A program made the translations under genes and the position numbers. From Minwuiaceae bacterium (lineage in GTDB: Bacteria; Pseudomonadota; Alphaproteobacteria; Minwuiales; Minwuiaceae), in contig JANQEE010000038.1 in NCBI GenBank assembly GCA_028278525.1, positions 1 to 64,000 of the forward strand: DNA of 64,000 bases, read 5' to 3'. The notes under the pieces were generated by a model. That model made no database searches, had not been told where the DNA came from, and saw only the letters and a program-made list of their open reading frames with translations. Shown in pieces: positions 25,880 through 35,926 of this stretch; the first letter of the stretch is position 1, and every line of letters begins with the position of its first letter.

Positions 25880-26821
25880 ATGCAACGCGCCTTCATCTTC
25901 CCCGGACAGGGCTCACAAGCCGTAGGCATGGGCCGCGAGCTTGCCGCGGCCTTCCCGGATGCGCGACATGTCCTGGAAGAGATCGACGAGGCGCTGAAAC
26001 AGAAGCTGACCAAGCTGATGTTCGAAGGCCCGGACGACGAGCTGACGCTGACCGAAAACGCCCAGCCGGCTCTGATGGCGGTCAGCCTCGCGGTGCTCAA
26101 CGTGCTGGAGACCCAGGGCGGGGTAACAATGGCGGACGCCGCCGCTTACGTGGCCGGCCACTCGCTTGGGGAGTATTCGGCCCTGGCTGCTGCCCGGTCG
26201 CTGAAGATCGAGGATTGCGCCCGGCTGCTGAAGACGCGCGGCCAGGCCATGCAACAGGCGGTCGGCGTGGGCGAGGGCGCCATGGCGGCGTTGCTCGGCC
26301 TTTCCCTGGAAGATGCGATCGCCGCCGCGGAACAGGCGGCGGAGAACGAGGTCTGCGCGGCCGCCAACGACAATTCCGACGGTCAGGTGGTGATCAGCGG
26401 CAATAAGGCCGCGGTCGAGCGGGCAATCGATATCGCCAAGGAGAAAGGCGCGAAACGCGCCATGCTGCTGCCGGTCAGCGCCCCGTTCCACTGCGCCCTG
26501 ATGCAGCCGGCCGCCGACGCGATGGCGGAGGCGCTGGAACGGGTGGAGATCGCTTCCCCGGTGGTTCCTGTGGTTTCGAACGTGACGGCGGCGGCGGTAT
26601 CCGACGAAGAAACGATCCGTAAACTGTTGATCGAGCAGATTACCGGCATGGTCCGGTGGCGCGAAAGCATGCTGTTCCTCAGGGAACAGGGTGTCGACAC
26701 GCTGGTCGAGCTTGGCGCCGGCAAGGTGCTGAGCGGCCTGGCGCGCCGGATCGACAAGGAGTTCAGCGTATCGGCAGTCGGCGAACCGGCCGATGTCGAA
26801 GCCTTTCTGGAAAGCATCTGA
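25880..26821 (+). CDS. fabD: Malonyl-CoA:ACP transacylase
   Basis: Loads malonyl groups on acyl carrier protein for fatty-acid synthesis. 313 residues, nucleophile S95 in GHSLGEYSAL, active-site histidine in SAPFHCALM, N-terminal FIFPGQGSQ. First gene of fabD-fabG-acpP-fabF, 11 bp before fabG. Confidence 0.97.
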   Translation: MQRAFIFPGQGSQAVGMGRELAAAFPDARHVLEEIDEALKQKLTKLMFEGPDDELTLTENAQPALMAVSLAVLNVLETQGGVTMADAAAYVAGHSLGEYSALAAARSLKIEDCARLLKTRGQAMQQAVGVGEGAMAALLGLSLEDAIAAAEQAAENEVCAAANDNSDGQVVISGNKAAVERAIDIAKEKGAKRAMLLPVSAPFHCALMQPAADAMAEALERVEIASPVVPVVSNVTAAAVSDEETIRKLLIEQITGMVRWRESMLFLREQGVDTLVELGAGKVLSGLARRIDKEFSVSAVGEPADVEAFLESI

Positions 26822-26832
26822 AGGAGCGCCTT

Positions 26833-27570
26833 ATGTTCGACCTGTCGGGCCGGGCGGCCCTGGTCACCGGAGCCAGCGGCGGCATCGGCGGCGCAATCGC
26901 GCGGACCCTGCATGCCCAAGGCGCCAGCGTGGCTTTAAGCGGCACGCGGCAAGGCCCCCTGGAGGAGCTGGCCGGCGAGCTTGGCGAGCGGGCGCATGTG
27001 CTGCCCTGCGACCTTGGCGATACCGCGGCGGTCGAGGGCCTGGTGGACCGCGCCGCCGAGGCGCTCGGCAAGCTGGACGTCCTGGTCAACAACGCGGGCA
27101 TCACCCGCGACGGCCTGGCCATGCGCATGAAGGACGAGGACTGGCAGGCGGTCCTGGATATCAACCTTTCGGCGGGCTTCCGGCTGGCGCGCGCGGCGTT
27201 GCGCGGCATGATGAAGCAACGCTGGGGCCGGATTATCGGCATTACCTCCGTCGTCGGCGCCACGGGCAACCCCGGCCAGGCGAACTACGCGGCCTCCAAG
27301 GCGGGGATGATCGGCATGTCCAAGGCGTTGGCCCAGGAGGTCGCGTCGCGCGGCATCACGGTCAATTGCGTGGCACCGGGATTCATCGCGAGCGCGATGA
27401 CCGACGAGTTGAACGAACAGCAGCGGGAACGCATCTTGAGCAGTATCCCGGCGGGTACGCTGGGCGACGGCCGGGACGTCGCCGCCGCAGTGGTGTTTTT
27501 AGCGTCCGACGAAGCGTCCTATGTAACGGGCCAAACCCTTCATGTGAATGGCGGAATGGCTATGTACTAG
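26833..27570 (+). CDS. fabG: 3-oxoacyl-ACP reductase
   Basis: NADPH-dependent reductase of the elongation cycle, 245 residues from ATG 26833, preceded by AAGGAG. Cofactor loop TGASGGIG at 12-19, NNAG at 86-89, catalytic S139, Y152 and K156. A longer reading in the same frame overlaps fabD and is not used. Confidence 0.96.
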   Translation: MFDLSGRAALVTGASGGIGGAIARTLHAQGASVALSGTRQGPLEELAGELGERAHVLPCDLGDTAAVEGLVDRAAEALGKLDVLVNNAGITRDGLAMRMKDEDWQAVLDINLSAGFRLARAALRGMMKQRWGRIIGITSVVGATGNPGQANYAASKAGMIGMSKALAQEVASRGITVNCVAPGFIASAMTDELNEQQRERILSSIPAGTLGDGRDVAAAVVFLASDEASYVTGQTLHVNGGMAMY

Positions 27571-27704
27571 GCCGGCCGGATCGACTAGCAAAGGCTGAGA
27601 AAGTATGGTAGACGGCTCGCCAGTCTCAGCTTGTAGCAAGTCGTGGCCGGGACAAAATGGACCATCCATCAGTATCGATAAATTAGCCAATCAGGAACGG
27701 AACG

Positions 27705-27941
27705 ATGAGCGACATAGCGGAGCGCGTTAAGAAGATCGTCGTCGAGCATCTCGGCGTAGAAGAAGACAAGGTTTCGGAGACGGCCAGCTTCATCGATGAT
27801 CTGGGCGCGGACAGCCTGGACACCGTCGAATTGGTCATGGCCTTCGAAGAAGAGTTCGGGTGCGAAATTCCCGACGACGCGGCAGAGAAAATCCTCACCG
27901 TGAAGGACGCCATCGAATACCTGGAGAAGAACTCCTCCTGA
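27705..27941 (+). CDS. acpP: Acyl carrier protein
   Basis: 78 residues, strongly acidic, with phosphopantetheine attachment site S37 in [10 protein letters not shown]. It lies 134 bp after fabG. The gap contains a weak inverted repeat (GCTGAGA at 27594 and TCTCAGC at 27634) and probably a separate promoter, as is usual for this highly expressed gene. AGGAACGG precedes the ATG. Confidence 0.97.
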   Translation: MSDIAERVKKIVVEHLGVEEDKVSETASFIDDLGADSLDTVELVMAFEEEFGCEIPDDAAEKILTVKDAIEYLEKNSS

Positions 27942-28015
27942 CCTGCCGTGCCGGCCCGGACAGGCCGTTGTCACGATCAATGCCAGTTTGTCGAAGCAAA
28001 ACCGACGGGTAACCC

Positions 28016-29281
28016 ATGCGCCGAGTCGTCGTAACCGGTCTTGGAATGGTCACACCGCTGGCGGTCGGCGTTAAGCCGACCTGGCAGCGATTGCTGAATT
28101 CGGAGTCCGGCGCCGGACCGATCACCAAGTTCGATGCCTCCGATATGGCGGTCCGATATGGGTGCGAGGTGAAGTCGAAGGAGCAGCGGCCGGAGGACGG
28201 CTTCGACCCCGACGACTGGATGGACCACCGCGACCAGCGGCGCGTCGACCCCTTTATCCAGTACGGCATGGCGGCGGCCAAGGAAGCCATAGCCGATTCC
28301 GGCTGGACACCGGAAACCGACGAGGACCGCTGGCGGACCGGCGTGATCATCGGATCCGGCATCGGCGGCCTGCCGGGGATCGCCGACGGCGCCATGCTGC
28401 TGGCCGAAAAAGGGCCCCGACGGATCAGTCCGTTCTTCATTCCCGGCCGTTTGATCAACCTGGTTTCCGGATACGTATCCATCGAGTTCGGCTTCAAGGG
28501 CCCGAACCACGCCGTGGTGACGGCCTGCTCCACCGGCGCGCATGCCATCGGCGACGGCGCGCGGATGATCGGGTTGGGCGATGCCGACGTCATGATCGCG
28601 GGCGGCGCCGAGGGCGCCATGTGCAAGCTCGGCGTGGCCGGTTTCGCCGCCGCGAAAGCACTCTCGAACGGCTACAACGACGACCCGACCAAAGCGTCCC
28701 GGCCATGGGACAAGGCCCGGGACGGCTTTGTCATGGGCGAGGGCGCCGGTGTCGTCGTTTTGGAAGAACTGGACCATGCCAAGGCGCGCGGCGCCAAGAT
28801 CTACGCCGAGGTAATCGGCTATGGCATGTCCGGTGACGCGCATCATATCACGGCACCGTCGGAAGACGGCGACGGCGCGTTCCGTTGCATGAAAATGGCG
28901 GTCGAGCGCGCCGACATTACGCCCTACAAGATCGACTATGTGAACGCCCACGGCACGTCGACGCCACGCGGCGACGAAATCGAACTCGCCGCGGTGAAAC
29001 GGCTGTTCGGAGACGCGGCCTACGATATTTCGATGTCGTCCACGAAGTCGTCCATCGGGCACCTGCTCGGCGCCGCCGGCAGCGTAGAGGCGATTTTCGG
29101 CATCATGGCGATCAACGACGGCATCGTGCCGCCGACGCTTAACTTGGACGACCCGGACGACGGATGCGACCTGGATCTGGTGCCGCATGAGGCCAAGAAG
29201 CGGGACGTCAATATCGTGCTGTCGAATTCCTTCGGCTTCGGCGGCACCAATGCAAGTCTGATCCTGGCCCGGGCGCCATAG
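28016..29281 (+). CDS. fabF: 3-oxoacyl-ACP synthase II
   Basis: Condensing enzyme of fatty-acid elongation, 421 residues. Catalytic C171 (VVTACSTGAHA) with two histidines in NAHGTSTPRGD and SSIGHLLGAAG. C-terminal NSFGFGGTNASL is typical. 74 bp after acpP and 12 bp before mltG. Confidence 0.97.
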   Translation: MRRVVVTGLGMVTPLAVGVKPTWQRLLNSESGAGPITKFDASDMAVRYGCEVKSKEQRPEDGFDPDDWMDHRDQRRVDPFIQYGMAAAKEAIADSGWTPETDEDRWRTGVIIGSGIGGLPGIADGAMLLAEKGPRRISPFFIPGRLINLVSGYVSIEFGFKGPNHAVVTACSTGAHAIGDGARMIGLGDADVMIAGGAEGAMCKLGVAGFAAAKALSNGYNDDPTKASRPWDKARDGFVMGEGAGVVVLEELDHAKARGAKIYAEVIGYGMSGDAHHITAPSEDGDGAFRCMKMAVERADITPYKIDYVNAHGTSTPRGDEIELAAVKRLFGDAAYDISMSSTKSSIGHLLGAAGSVEAIFGIMAINDGIVPPTLNLDDPDDGCDLDLVPHEAKKRDVNIVLSNSFGFGGTNASLILARAP

Positions 29282-29293
29282 GCAGCGCCCCGG

Positions 29294-30274
29294 ATGAGCC
29301 GGGCGATCAAACATCTCTACACCGCGCTGGCGGTCGCCGTTGTTGCAGCAATCGGCGCCTTCGGCTGGCTGATGGCCGAATTCAACAATCCCGGCCCCTC
29401 GACCGACCCGGTGACCGTCGTCCTGCCGCCGGGCAGCGGGCTTGGCGCCATCAGCCGCCGCCTGGCCAGCAACGGGGTTATCGAGCGCGATTGGGTATTC
29501 GTGGCCGGCGTCCGCATGAACGGCGCGGCGCGGGCGCTGCAAGCCGGCGAATACGCGCTACCGGCGCGGGCCAGCCCGCGCCAGATCATGGATATCCTGG
29601 TTTCCGGCGAGACCGTGGTGCGCCGTATTACGATCCCCGAAGGGCTGACAACCGCCCAGGTCGTCTCGCTGGTGCAGGCGGAAGCGGGGTTGCAGGGCGA
29701 CTTGACCGAGACGCCGCCGGAAGGCCGGCTGCTGCCGGAAACCTATCACTTCTCCCTAGACGACGACCGCAGCGCCCTGGTCCGGAGAATGCAGGACAAG
29801 ATGGATGCCGCGCTGGCCGCCCATTGGCCGAACCGGCAGCCGAACCTGCCGCTGAAGACCGCGGACGAAGCGCTGATCCTGGCGTCCATCGTCGAGAAGG
29901 AAACTTCGCTGGAGGAGGAACGGCCCCGGATCGCCGCCGTGTTCCTGAACCGGTTGCGCAAGGGGATGCGCCTGCAATCGGACCCGACGGTGAGCTACGG
30001 CGTCACCGGCGGCACAGGGCCCATGGACCGGCCCCTGTCGCGGAAAGACCTTCGGACGCCGACGGCGTTCAACACCTATCGCATCCGGGGCCTGCCGCCG
30101 CATCCGATTGCCAACCCTGGGATCTCTTCCATCGTGGCGGTGCTCAACCCGATAGAGACCGACGAACTGTATTTCGTCGCGGACGGCAGCGGCGGCCATG
30201 CCTTCGCGAAGACGCTGCAGGAGCACAATCGGAACGTCAGGAAATGGCGGCGCTTGCAGGCGGAGAGCAAATAG
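29294..30274 (+). CDS. mltG: Endolytic transglycosylase MltG
   Basis: Cleaves nascent glycan strands in the periplasm and so limits their length. 326 residues: single N-terminal membrane anchor (LYTALAVAVVAAIGAFGWLM), LysM-like region, then the YceG catalytic domain with the glutamate in ASIVEKET, and LQSDPTVSYG and NTYRIRGLPPHPIANPG motifs. Located after fabF as in many proteobacteria. Confidence 0.95.
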   Translation: MSRAIKHLYTALAVAVVAAIGAFGWLMAEFNNPGPSTDPVTVVLPPGSGLGAISRRLASNGVIERDWVFVAGVRMNGAARALQAGEYALPARASPRQIMDILVSGETVVRRITIPEGLTTAQVVSLVQAEAGLQGDLTETPPEGRLLPETYHFSLDDDRSALVRRMQDKMDAALAAHWPNRQPNLPLKTADEALILASIVEKETSLEEERPRIAAVFLNRLRKGMRLQSDPTVSYGVTGGTGPMDRPLSRKDLRTPTAFNTYRIRGLPPHPIANPGISSIVAVLNPIETDELYFVADGSGGHAFAKTLQEHNRNVRKWRRLQAESK

Positions 30275-30277
30275 CGA

Positions 30278-31042
30278 TCAGTTTTTGTCGGGCAGCCGGT
30301 TCGTCATCAGGTCCACCAGACCGCCCGGCAGCGTATTCATCAGCCAGATTACCGCATACATCGGCCATGGGAAGGCGATCCGCCCCCGGTTGCGCTGCAG
30401 CCCTTTGCGAATAATCGCCGCGGCGCGGTCGGCGTCCATCAGGAACGGCATCGGAAATTTGTTCTCCGCCGTGATGCCGCTGCGCACGAAGCCCGGGCAT
30501 ACCACCGAGACCCGCACGCCATGCCGGCCGGCCCAGCCGCGCAGCGCCTCGCCATAGGACCGGACGGCCGCCTTGCTGGCGCAATAGGCGGGCGAGGACG
30601 GCATGCCGCGGAAGCCCGCGAGCGAACTGACCAGGGCGATCTGGCCCGCGCCCCGCCCGGCCATATGTCGCAGCACCGGATGAACGGTGTTGAACACGCC
30701 GTCGACATTTACGGCGAACGTACCGGAAGCGACGCGGCCCAGATCCCCGACCTCACGGGCGCCGAGCGCGATGCCGGCATTGGCGAACGCCAGGTCGATC
30801 GGCCGCTGCGCCTCGGCTTCGTCGATCCACTGTTCCGTCGCCGGACCATCCGTCACATCCACGACGCGCGCGGCGACCTCGGCGCCCGCGGCGCGGCATT
30901 GCTCCGCGACGCCTTCAAGCCGGTCGCGATGCCGGCCGCCGAGGGCGAGGTGCGTGCCGCTGGAGGCGTAGCAGACCGCCAGGGCGGCGCCAATTCCGCT
31001 GGAAGCGCCGGTAATGAGGATCGAGCGCGGGTCGCTCACCAT
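30278..31042 (-). CDS. SDR-family oxidoreductase
   Basis: Short-chain dehydrogenase of 254 residues with TGASSGIG at 11-18, NAG at 88-90, catalytic S139/S140, Y153 and K157 (YCASK). A hydrophobic C-terminal stretch (WPMYAVIWLMNTLPGG) suggests membrane association. It is opposite in strand to its neighbours, convergent with mltG (3 bp apart) and divergent from yicC, so it interrupts the otherwise plus-strand fab-mltG-yicC-gmk series. Substrate unknown. Confidence 0.88.
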   Translation of the reverse strand: MVSDPRSILITGASSGIGAALAVCYASSGTHLALGGRHRDRLEGVAEQCRAAGAEVAARVVDVTDGPATEQWIDEAEAQRPIDLAFANAGIALGAREVGDLGRVASGTFAVNVDGVFNTVHPVLRHMAGRGAGQIALVSSLAGFRGMPSSPAYCASKAAVRSYGEALRGWAGRHGVRVSVVCPGFVRSGITAENKFPMPFLMDADRAAAIIRKGLQRNRGRIAFPWPMYAVIWLMNTLPGGLVDLMTNRLPDKN

Positions 31043-31132
31043 GGCAATTTCCTTGTTGCGAAACAGGCCAAACAGTAGAGTAGCGGCGCGAATTCACAGA
31101 CCCAAGTATTTGATGATCAGGAGCGTTACTCA

Positions 31133-32029
31133 GTGGCATTGACCAGCATGACCGGGTTCGCCCGCGCCGACGGCCAGGCCGGCGACTATAGCTGGACTTG
31201 GGAAGTCAAGAGCGTCAACGGCCGTAACCTGGATATCCGATGCCGGATACCGCCGGGTTTCGAGGCCATAGAGCAGGCCGCGAGGCGGCGGGCGGCCGAA
31301 CATTTACGGCGCGGCAGCCTGTCGATGAACCTGCAGGTCAACCGGTCCGGCGCCCAAGCGACCTATCGCGTGAACCGGACCTTGCTGGGGCAGTTGGCGA
31401 CGATTGTCGACGACGCCAAATCGGTGGTCGACGCCGATCCGCCGCGGATCGACGGCTTGCTGGCGCTGCGTGGCGTCATCGAGATCGAAGAGCCGGAGGA
31501 GTCTGAGGACGAGCGGGCGGCGCGGGACACGGCGATCGTCGACAGCCTTGTCGACGCGCTGAAACGGCTGGCCGAGGCACGGTCGGAGGAGGGCGGCCGC
31601 CTGCAGGCCATTCTCACGGATCAACTCGACCAGATCGGGTCCTTGACCGAAAAGGCCGCGGCGACGGCGGCCATGCAGCCGGACGCCGTGAAGCAACGCC
31701 TGACCGATATGCTGAGCGATTTGCTGCAATCGACTCCCGCCTTGTCGGAGGAAAGGCTGGCGCAGGAAATCGCGCTGCTGGCTACAAAGGCGGATGTCAG
31801 AGAGGAACTGGACAGGCTGCGCGCGCATCTGGCCGCCGGCCGCGAGCTGGTCGAAAACGGCGGCCCCGACGGGACCGCGGGACGCCGCCTGGACTTTCTG
31901 GCCCAGGAGTTCAACCGCGAGGCCAATACCCTCTGTTCGAAATCCCAGGATGTGGAACTGACGGCGCTGGGCCTGGAACTGAAGGTGACGATCGACCGGG
32001 TCCGGGAGCAGGTGCAGAACATCGAATGA
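31133..32029 (+). CDS. YicC/YloC-family endoribonuclease
   Basis: 298 residues starting at GTG 31133 with AGGAGCG about 9 bp upstream. N-terminal SMTGFARADG and WEVKSVNGRNLDIRCRIP, and C-terminal DFLAQEFNREANTLCSKSQD are the family's two conserved ends. E. coli YicC is an RNase implicated in small-RNA decay. Its stop overlaps the gmk start (ATGA), a widely conserved pair. Confidence 0.94.
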   Translation: MALTSMTGFARADGQAGDYSWTWEVKSVNGRNLDIRCRIPPGFEAIEQAARRRAAEHLRRGSLSMNLQVNRSGAQATYRVNRTLLGQLATIVDDAKSVVDADPPRIDGLLALRGVIEIEEPEESEDERAARDTAIVDSLVDALKRLAEARSEEGGRLQAILTDQLDQIGSLTEKAAATAAMQPDAVKQRLTDMLSDLLQSTPALSEERLAQEIALLATKADVREELDRLRAHLAAGRELVENGGPDGTAGRRLDFLAQEFNREANTLCSKSQDVELTALGLELKVTIDRVREQVQNIE

Positions 32030-32691
32030 GCAACCAGCCCGACCCACCGGAAGGAACGGCGGCACCAATCGACCGGCGCGGCATGATGATCGTTCTGTCC
32101 TCACCGTCCGGCGCGGGCAAGACGACGATCTCGAGACGCCTGCTGGAGCGCGACGCCAACCTGGCGATGTCCATATCCGCGACCACGCGGCCGCCGCGGC
32201 CCGGTGAGAAAGACGGCGTCGACTATTTTTTCGTCGACCCGGTCGACTTCAACTTGATGGTCAACCGCCAGGAACTGCTGGAACACGCAAAGGTGTTCGA
32301 TCACTACTACGGAACGCCGTCGGCCCCGGTGATGGAGGCCTTGTCGGACGGACGCGACGTGCTGTTCGACATCGACTGGCAGGGAACGCAACAGCTCGCC
32401 CAGACGGCGCGGGACGACCTGGTCAGCATTTTTATCCTGCCGCCGTCGACCGCGGAGCTCGAACGCCGACTGAAAAGCCGGGCCCAGGACAGCGACGAGG
32501 TGGTGGCGCGGCGGATGTCCAAGGCGTCCGACGAAATCAGCCATTGGGCGGAATACGACTACATCGTGGTCAATGACGATGCGGACCGGTGCCTTAACGA
32601 CGTCTACTCGATTCTGATTGCCGAACGGAAGCGGCGGGAAAGACAGACCGGTCTGCTCGATTTCGTCAAAGCGCTGCGGCAATGGCAATAG
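32026..32691 (+). CDS. gmk: Guanylate kinase
   Basis: Phosphorylates GMP to GDP. 221 residues: P-loop SPSGAGKT at 26-33, GMP-binding TTRPPRPGEKDGVDYFFV region and the lid with DVLFDIDWQGTQQL. A 20-residue N-terminal extension precedes the fold. Translationally coupled to yicC. Confidence 0.97.
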   Translation: MSNQPDPPEGTAAPIDRRGMMIVLSSPSGAGKTTISRRLLERDANLAMSISATTRPPRPGEKDGVDYFFVDPVDFNLMVNRQELLEHAKVFDHYYGTPSAPVMEALSDGRDVLFDIDWQGTQQLAQTARDDLVSIFILPPSTAELERRLKSRAQDSDEVVARRMSKASDEISHWAEYDYIVVNDDADRCLNDVYSILIAERKRRERQTGLLDFVKALRQWQ

Positions 32692-32701
32692 CGGGCTTCC
32701 A

Positions 32702-33535
32702 TTAGCCGTCCGCCAAAGCCCGGGCAAGGGCGCACAATTCCGGAATGCCGAGTTCTTCCGGACGCGCGGTCGGCGAGATACCGAGTTTTCCCAATACGAC
32801 CTCCGGATCGGCAAACAGACCTTTCAGGCTACCGCGAAGCATTTTCCGGCGTTGCCCGAAGACCGTCGCCGTAACGGATTCCAGTTTGCCTCTGTCCGCC
32901 GGCGCGAGAGGCCGGTCGCGGGGGGTCAGGCGAAGTACGGTCGACGTTACTTTTGGCGGCGGCGTAAAGGCGCTGCGGTTGACGTCGAACAGGGTCTCGA
33001 CGTGGCAGGCCCATTGGGCCATGACGGACAGGCGGCCATAGGCCTTGGTGCCCGGGCCGGCCACGATCCTGTCCGCCACCTCTTTCTGGAACATCAAGAC
33101 GTAGGCGGCAAACCGGTCCGGCGTTTTCAGCCATTTCACCAGCAATGCGGTCGAAATGTTGTAGGGAAGATTTGCCACCAGAACCGCGGGACCGGACAAC
33201 AGCGAGGCTTCGTCGACCTCCAGGGCGTCCGCCTCGATCACGCGAAGGCGGCCGGGAAAGGCACCGCCCAGTTCCCGCAGCGCCTCGATACAACGACGGT
33301 CCCGCTCGACGGCGACCACGTCGACAGCGTGCGTCATAAGCAGGGATCGAGTAAGACCGCCCGGCCCCGGCCCGATTTCGAGAACGGTGCGACCGGTCAG
33401 GTCGCCCGCCGCCCGGGCGATCCGATCGGTCAGGTTTCGGTCCAGCAGGAAATGTTGGCCGAGCCCCTTACGGGCGGCCAAGCCGTACCGTGCGATAACG
33501 TCCCGTAGCGGCGGCAGGTCCGGCGGATGCTGCAA
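32702..33535 (-). CDS. rsmA: 16S rRNA dimethyladenosine transferase
   Basis: Dimethylates two adenosines near the 3' end of 16S rRNA. Core motifs are GQHFLLDRN, SAM loop VLEIGPGPGGLT and NLPYNIST. I place the start at TTG 33535 (MQHPPDLPPL), 5 bp after the pdxA stop, giving 277 residues as expected; the frame is open to 33604 but that part overlaps pdxA and is Pro/Arg/Ser-rich shadow sequence. No clear ribosome-binding site is visible, so the start is uncertain. Confidence 0.93.
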   Translation of the reverse strand: MQHPPDLPPLRDVIARYGLAARKGLGQHFLLDRNLTDRIARAAGDLTGRTVLEIGPGPGGLTRSLLMTHAVDVVAVERDRRCIEALRELGGAFPGRLRVIEADALEVDEASLLSGPAVLVANLPYNISTALLVKWLKTPDRFAAYVLMFQKEVADRIVAGPGTKAYGRLSVMAQWACHVETLFDVNRSAFTPPPKVTSTVLRLTPRDRPLAPADRGKLESVTATVFGQRRKMLRGSLKGLFADPEVVLGKLGISPTARPEELGIPELCALARALADG

Positions 33536-33539
33536 AGGC

Positions 33540-34571
33540 CTAGGCGGCGCGCTCGAACGCCGAGCGGTTGGCGGCGATCTCAGCCGCGCGCTTGATGGCG
33601 GCAATCAGGCTGGCCGGATTGGCCCGTCCGGTACCGGCGATATCGAAGGCCGTGCCGTGGTCCGGCGAGGTTCGTACGATCGGCAGACCGAGCGTGATGT
33701 TGACTCCCCCGTCAAAATCGATCGTCTTCAACGGGATCAGCGCCTGATCGTGATACATGCAGATCGCCGCGTCGTAGGCCCGCCGCGCCGCTGCATGGAA
33801 CAGCGTATCCGCCGGCATCGGGCCCGACAGGGAAATGCCACGACCGCGCAGTACATCGACCGCCGGTCCGATGACGTCCGTTTCCTCGTGCCCAAGCGCG
33901 CCGTTCTCGCCGGCATGGGGGTTGAGTCCGGCGACCGCGAGCCTGGGCTTGTCTACCCCGAAATCCCTGCGCAATGCGTCGGCCGTAATGGCCGCCGTCT
34001 CGACGATAAGATCGCTCGTCAGGTCCTCGGCCACACGGCGCAACGGGACGTGCACGGTCACCGGCACCACGCGAATACCCTCCGCCGCGAGCAGCATGAC
34101 CGGACGGTTCGATCCACCGCACAAAGCGGCAAGGTATTCGGTATGTCCCGGGTGCTTGAAGCCGGCTTCGTAGAGCGCCTTTTTGTTGATGGGGTTGGTC
34201 ACCATTGCCGCCGTATCGCCCCCGCGGCAAAACCCGACGGCGCGTTCAATCGCGCCAAGCACGTGGGGCGCATCCGCCGCGTCCGGTTTTCCGGGCGCGG
34301 CGGCGATCGCATGGCCGAGCGGCAGGACAGGCAACGATGCCGCGAAAGCCTCGGACGCGTTCGCGGGAGCCGCGATTTCGGCAACCGGCACCGCCATGCC
34401 AAGCGATTGGGCAAGCCGCGCCAACCGCGCCGGGTCGTCCAGAACGAAAAACGTCGGCAAGCGCTCGGCATCGCGCCTGAGCCATGCCTGCAAGGTCAAC
34501 TCGCCGCCGATGCCTGCGGGCTCGCCCATGGTGACGACGATGGGAGCGGGGGTGCCGGCCCTGTCGGCCAC
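33540..34571 (-). CDS. pdxA: 4-hydroxythreonine-4-phosphate dehydrogenase
   Basis: Step in vitamin B6 synthesis. 343 residues with metal-binding histidines in HPGHTEYLA, MYHDQALIPLKTI and TSPDHGTAFDIAG. Begins with VVTMGEPAGIGGE. Its start overlaps the surA stop by one base. Confidence 0.96.
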   Translation of the reverse strand: MADRAGTPAPIVVTMGEPAGIGGELTLQAWLRRDAERLPTFFVLDDPARLARLAQSLGMAVPVAEIAAPANASEAFAASLPVLPLGHAIAAAPGKPDAADAPHVLGAIERAVGFCRGGDTAAMVTNPINKKALYEAGFKHPGHTEYLAALCGGSNRPVMLLAAEGIRVVPVTVHVPLRRVAEDLTSDLIVETAAITADALRRDFGVDKPRLAVAGLNPHAGENGALGHEETDVIGPAVDVLRGRGISLSGPMPADTLFHAAARRAYDAAICMYHDQALIPLKTIDFDGGVNITLGLPIVRTSPDHGTAFDIAGTGRANPASLIAAIKRAAEIAANRSAFERAA

Positions 34572-35821
34572 TAGCGAAGTTCCACGACGGCGTCGCGCCG
34601 AAGGTCGCGGAGATAGCGGCGCGCCATCATCGACAGCCGGCGGTTGCCGATGTCGTCGCGGATGGCATCGGTGTCCGGTTCGGCGGCTTCGTCGCCGCTG
34701 CGCCCGCAGACCATGAACAGGTGCACGCCGACGCCGGTCCTGACCGGCTCGCTGATCTCGCCGACCTTGAGATCCGCGACCGCAGGCCGGACCTTCACGG
34801 GCAGATCGCCCAGCCGCATTTTGCCGAGGCTGCCGGACTCCGAAGACTTGAGCTCCGCGGCGACGGATTCGACGTCCTCGCAGCCGCCGATGGCGCCCCG
34901 AATGGCCGTGGCCAGATTGACCTGCGTCTCCAGTTCATCGGGGCTGGCTTTCGCATCGAGCGGCAGCAGGATCTGCTTCAGATCGAGTTCGACATCCGTC
35001 GCGCCGCCGCCCAGAATTTGCCGCTGATCGCGAATGGTGACGATGTAGTAGCCGCCGGTCACGCGGATGGGGTCCGAGATCTCCCGCAGGCGCAGGGCGG
35101 TGACCGCCTCGGCAAGTTCCTGCGAAAGCTGTTCCGGCTGCACCCACCCCATATCGCCGCCGACCGCCGCCGTGACGCCCTGGCTGAACTCCCGGGCCAC
35201 GGCCGGAAACCTGGCGCCCGACCTGATCTGCCGCACGAGGTTCTCGGCACGCCGGCGCACCTCCCCATCCTGCGCCGGGTTATCGACGGACAGGAAGATC
35301 TCGGCCAGCAGGAGTTCCGTCCTTCCGGCGCTCGCTTCCAGGCGCTGTACCACCGCCTCGATCTCTTCGGCGCTTACGGTGACGCGGGGCTGCAATGTCC
35401 GTCGGATCAGCTTTTGCCAGGCGAGGGCGGCCTTGACCTGGGTGGTGACGGCCGAGAGACCGACGCCCCGCGAGGATACGAAATCGCCGAACCGGCCTTC
35501 GGGGATATTGTTCTGGCGCTCGATGGTGCGCAGCGCGCGGTCGATCTCTTCGTCGGCCACGGCGATGTTCAGCCTGGTGGCTTCCTGGACCTGGAGGCGT
35601 TCATCGATCAAAGTGCGCAGGACCTGAGCGCGGAGGCGGCTGCGGGTCTCCGGCGTATCCTGCAGGCCGGTGCTGATCATAACCAGCCGGACCCTCTGGT
35701 CCACGTCGAAACCCGATACCACCTCGTCGTTGACGATGGCGGCGATGCGCTGGATGTTCTGGGCCGACGCGGCGGTGGCCAGAACCATCACTGAGATGGC
35801 GATGAACAAACGGATCATCAT
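34571..35821 (-). CDS. surA: SurA-like periplasmic peptidyl-prolyl isomerase/chaperone
   Basis: Escorts outer-membrane proteins such as LptD. 416 residues from ATG 35821 (a second ATG follows directly). Signal peptide RLFIAISVMVLATAASA, then IAAIVNDEVVSGFDVDQR typical of SurA_N, a parvulin domain (AREFSQGVTAAVGGDMGWVQPEQL, split) and a second degenerate PPIase-like part. Located between lptD and pdxA as in many proteobacteria. Confidence 0.92.
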   Translation of the reverse strand: MMIRLFIAISVMVLATAASAQNIQRIAAIVNDEVVSGFDVDQRVRLVMISTGLQDTPETRSRLRAQVLRTLIDERLQVQEATRLNIAVADEEIDRALRTIERQNNIPEGRFGDFVSSRGVGLSAVTTQVKAALAWQKLIRRTLQPRVTVSAEEIEAVVQRLEASAGRTELLLAEIFLSVDNPAQDGEVRRRAENLVRQIRSGARFPAVAREFSQGVTAAVGGDMGWVQPEQLSQELAEAVTALRLREISDPIRVTGGYYIVTIRDQRQILGGGATDVELDLKQILLPLDAKASPDELETQVNLATAIRGAIGGCEDVESVAAELKSSESGSLGKMRLGDLPVKVRPAVADLKVGEISEPVRTGVGVHLFMVCGRSGDEAAEPDTDAIRDDIGNRRLSMMARRYLRDLRRDAVVELR

Positions 35822-35926
35822 CCCCAACGCCTATCCTTCCGAAACGGCCCGTGAACCCGAGAATATAGCACAATGCGCCCTACCGGAGACCAATGCGCTA
35901 TGCCCTGAAATCGGCGCCGACCATAC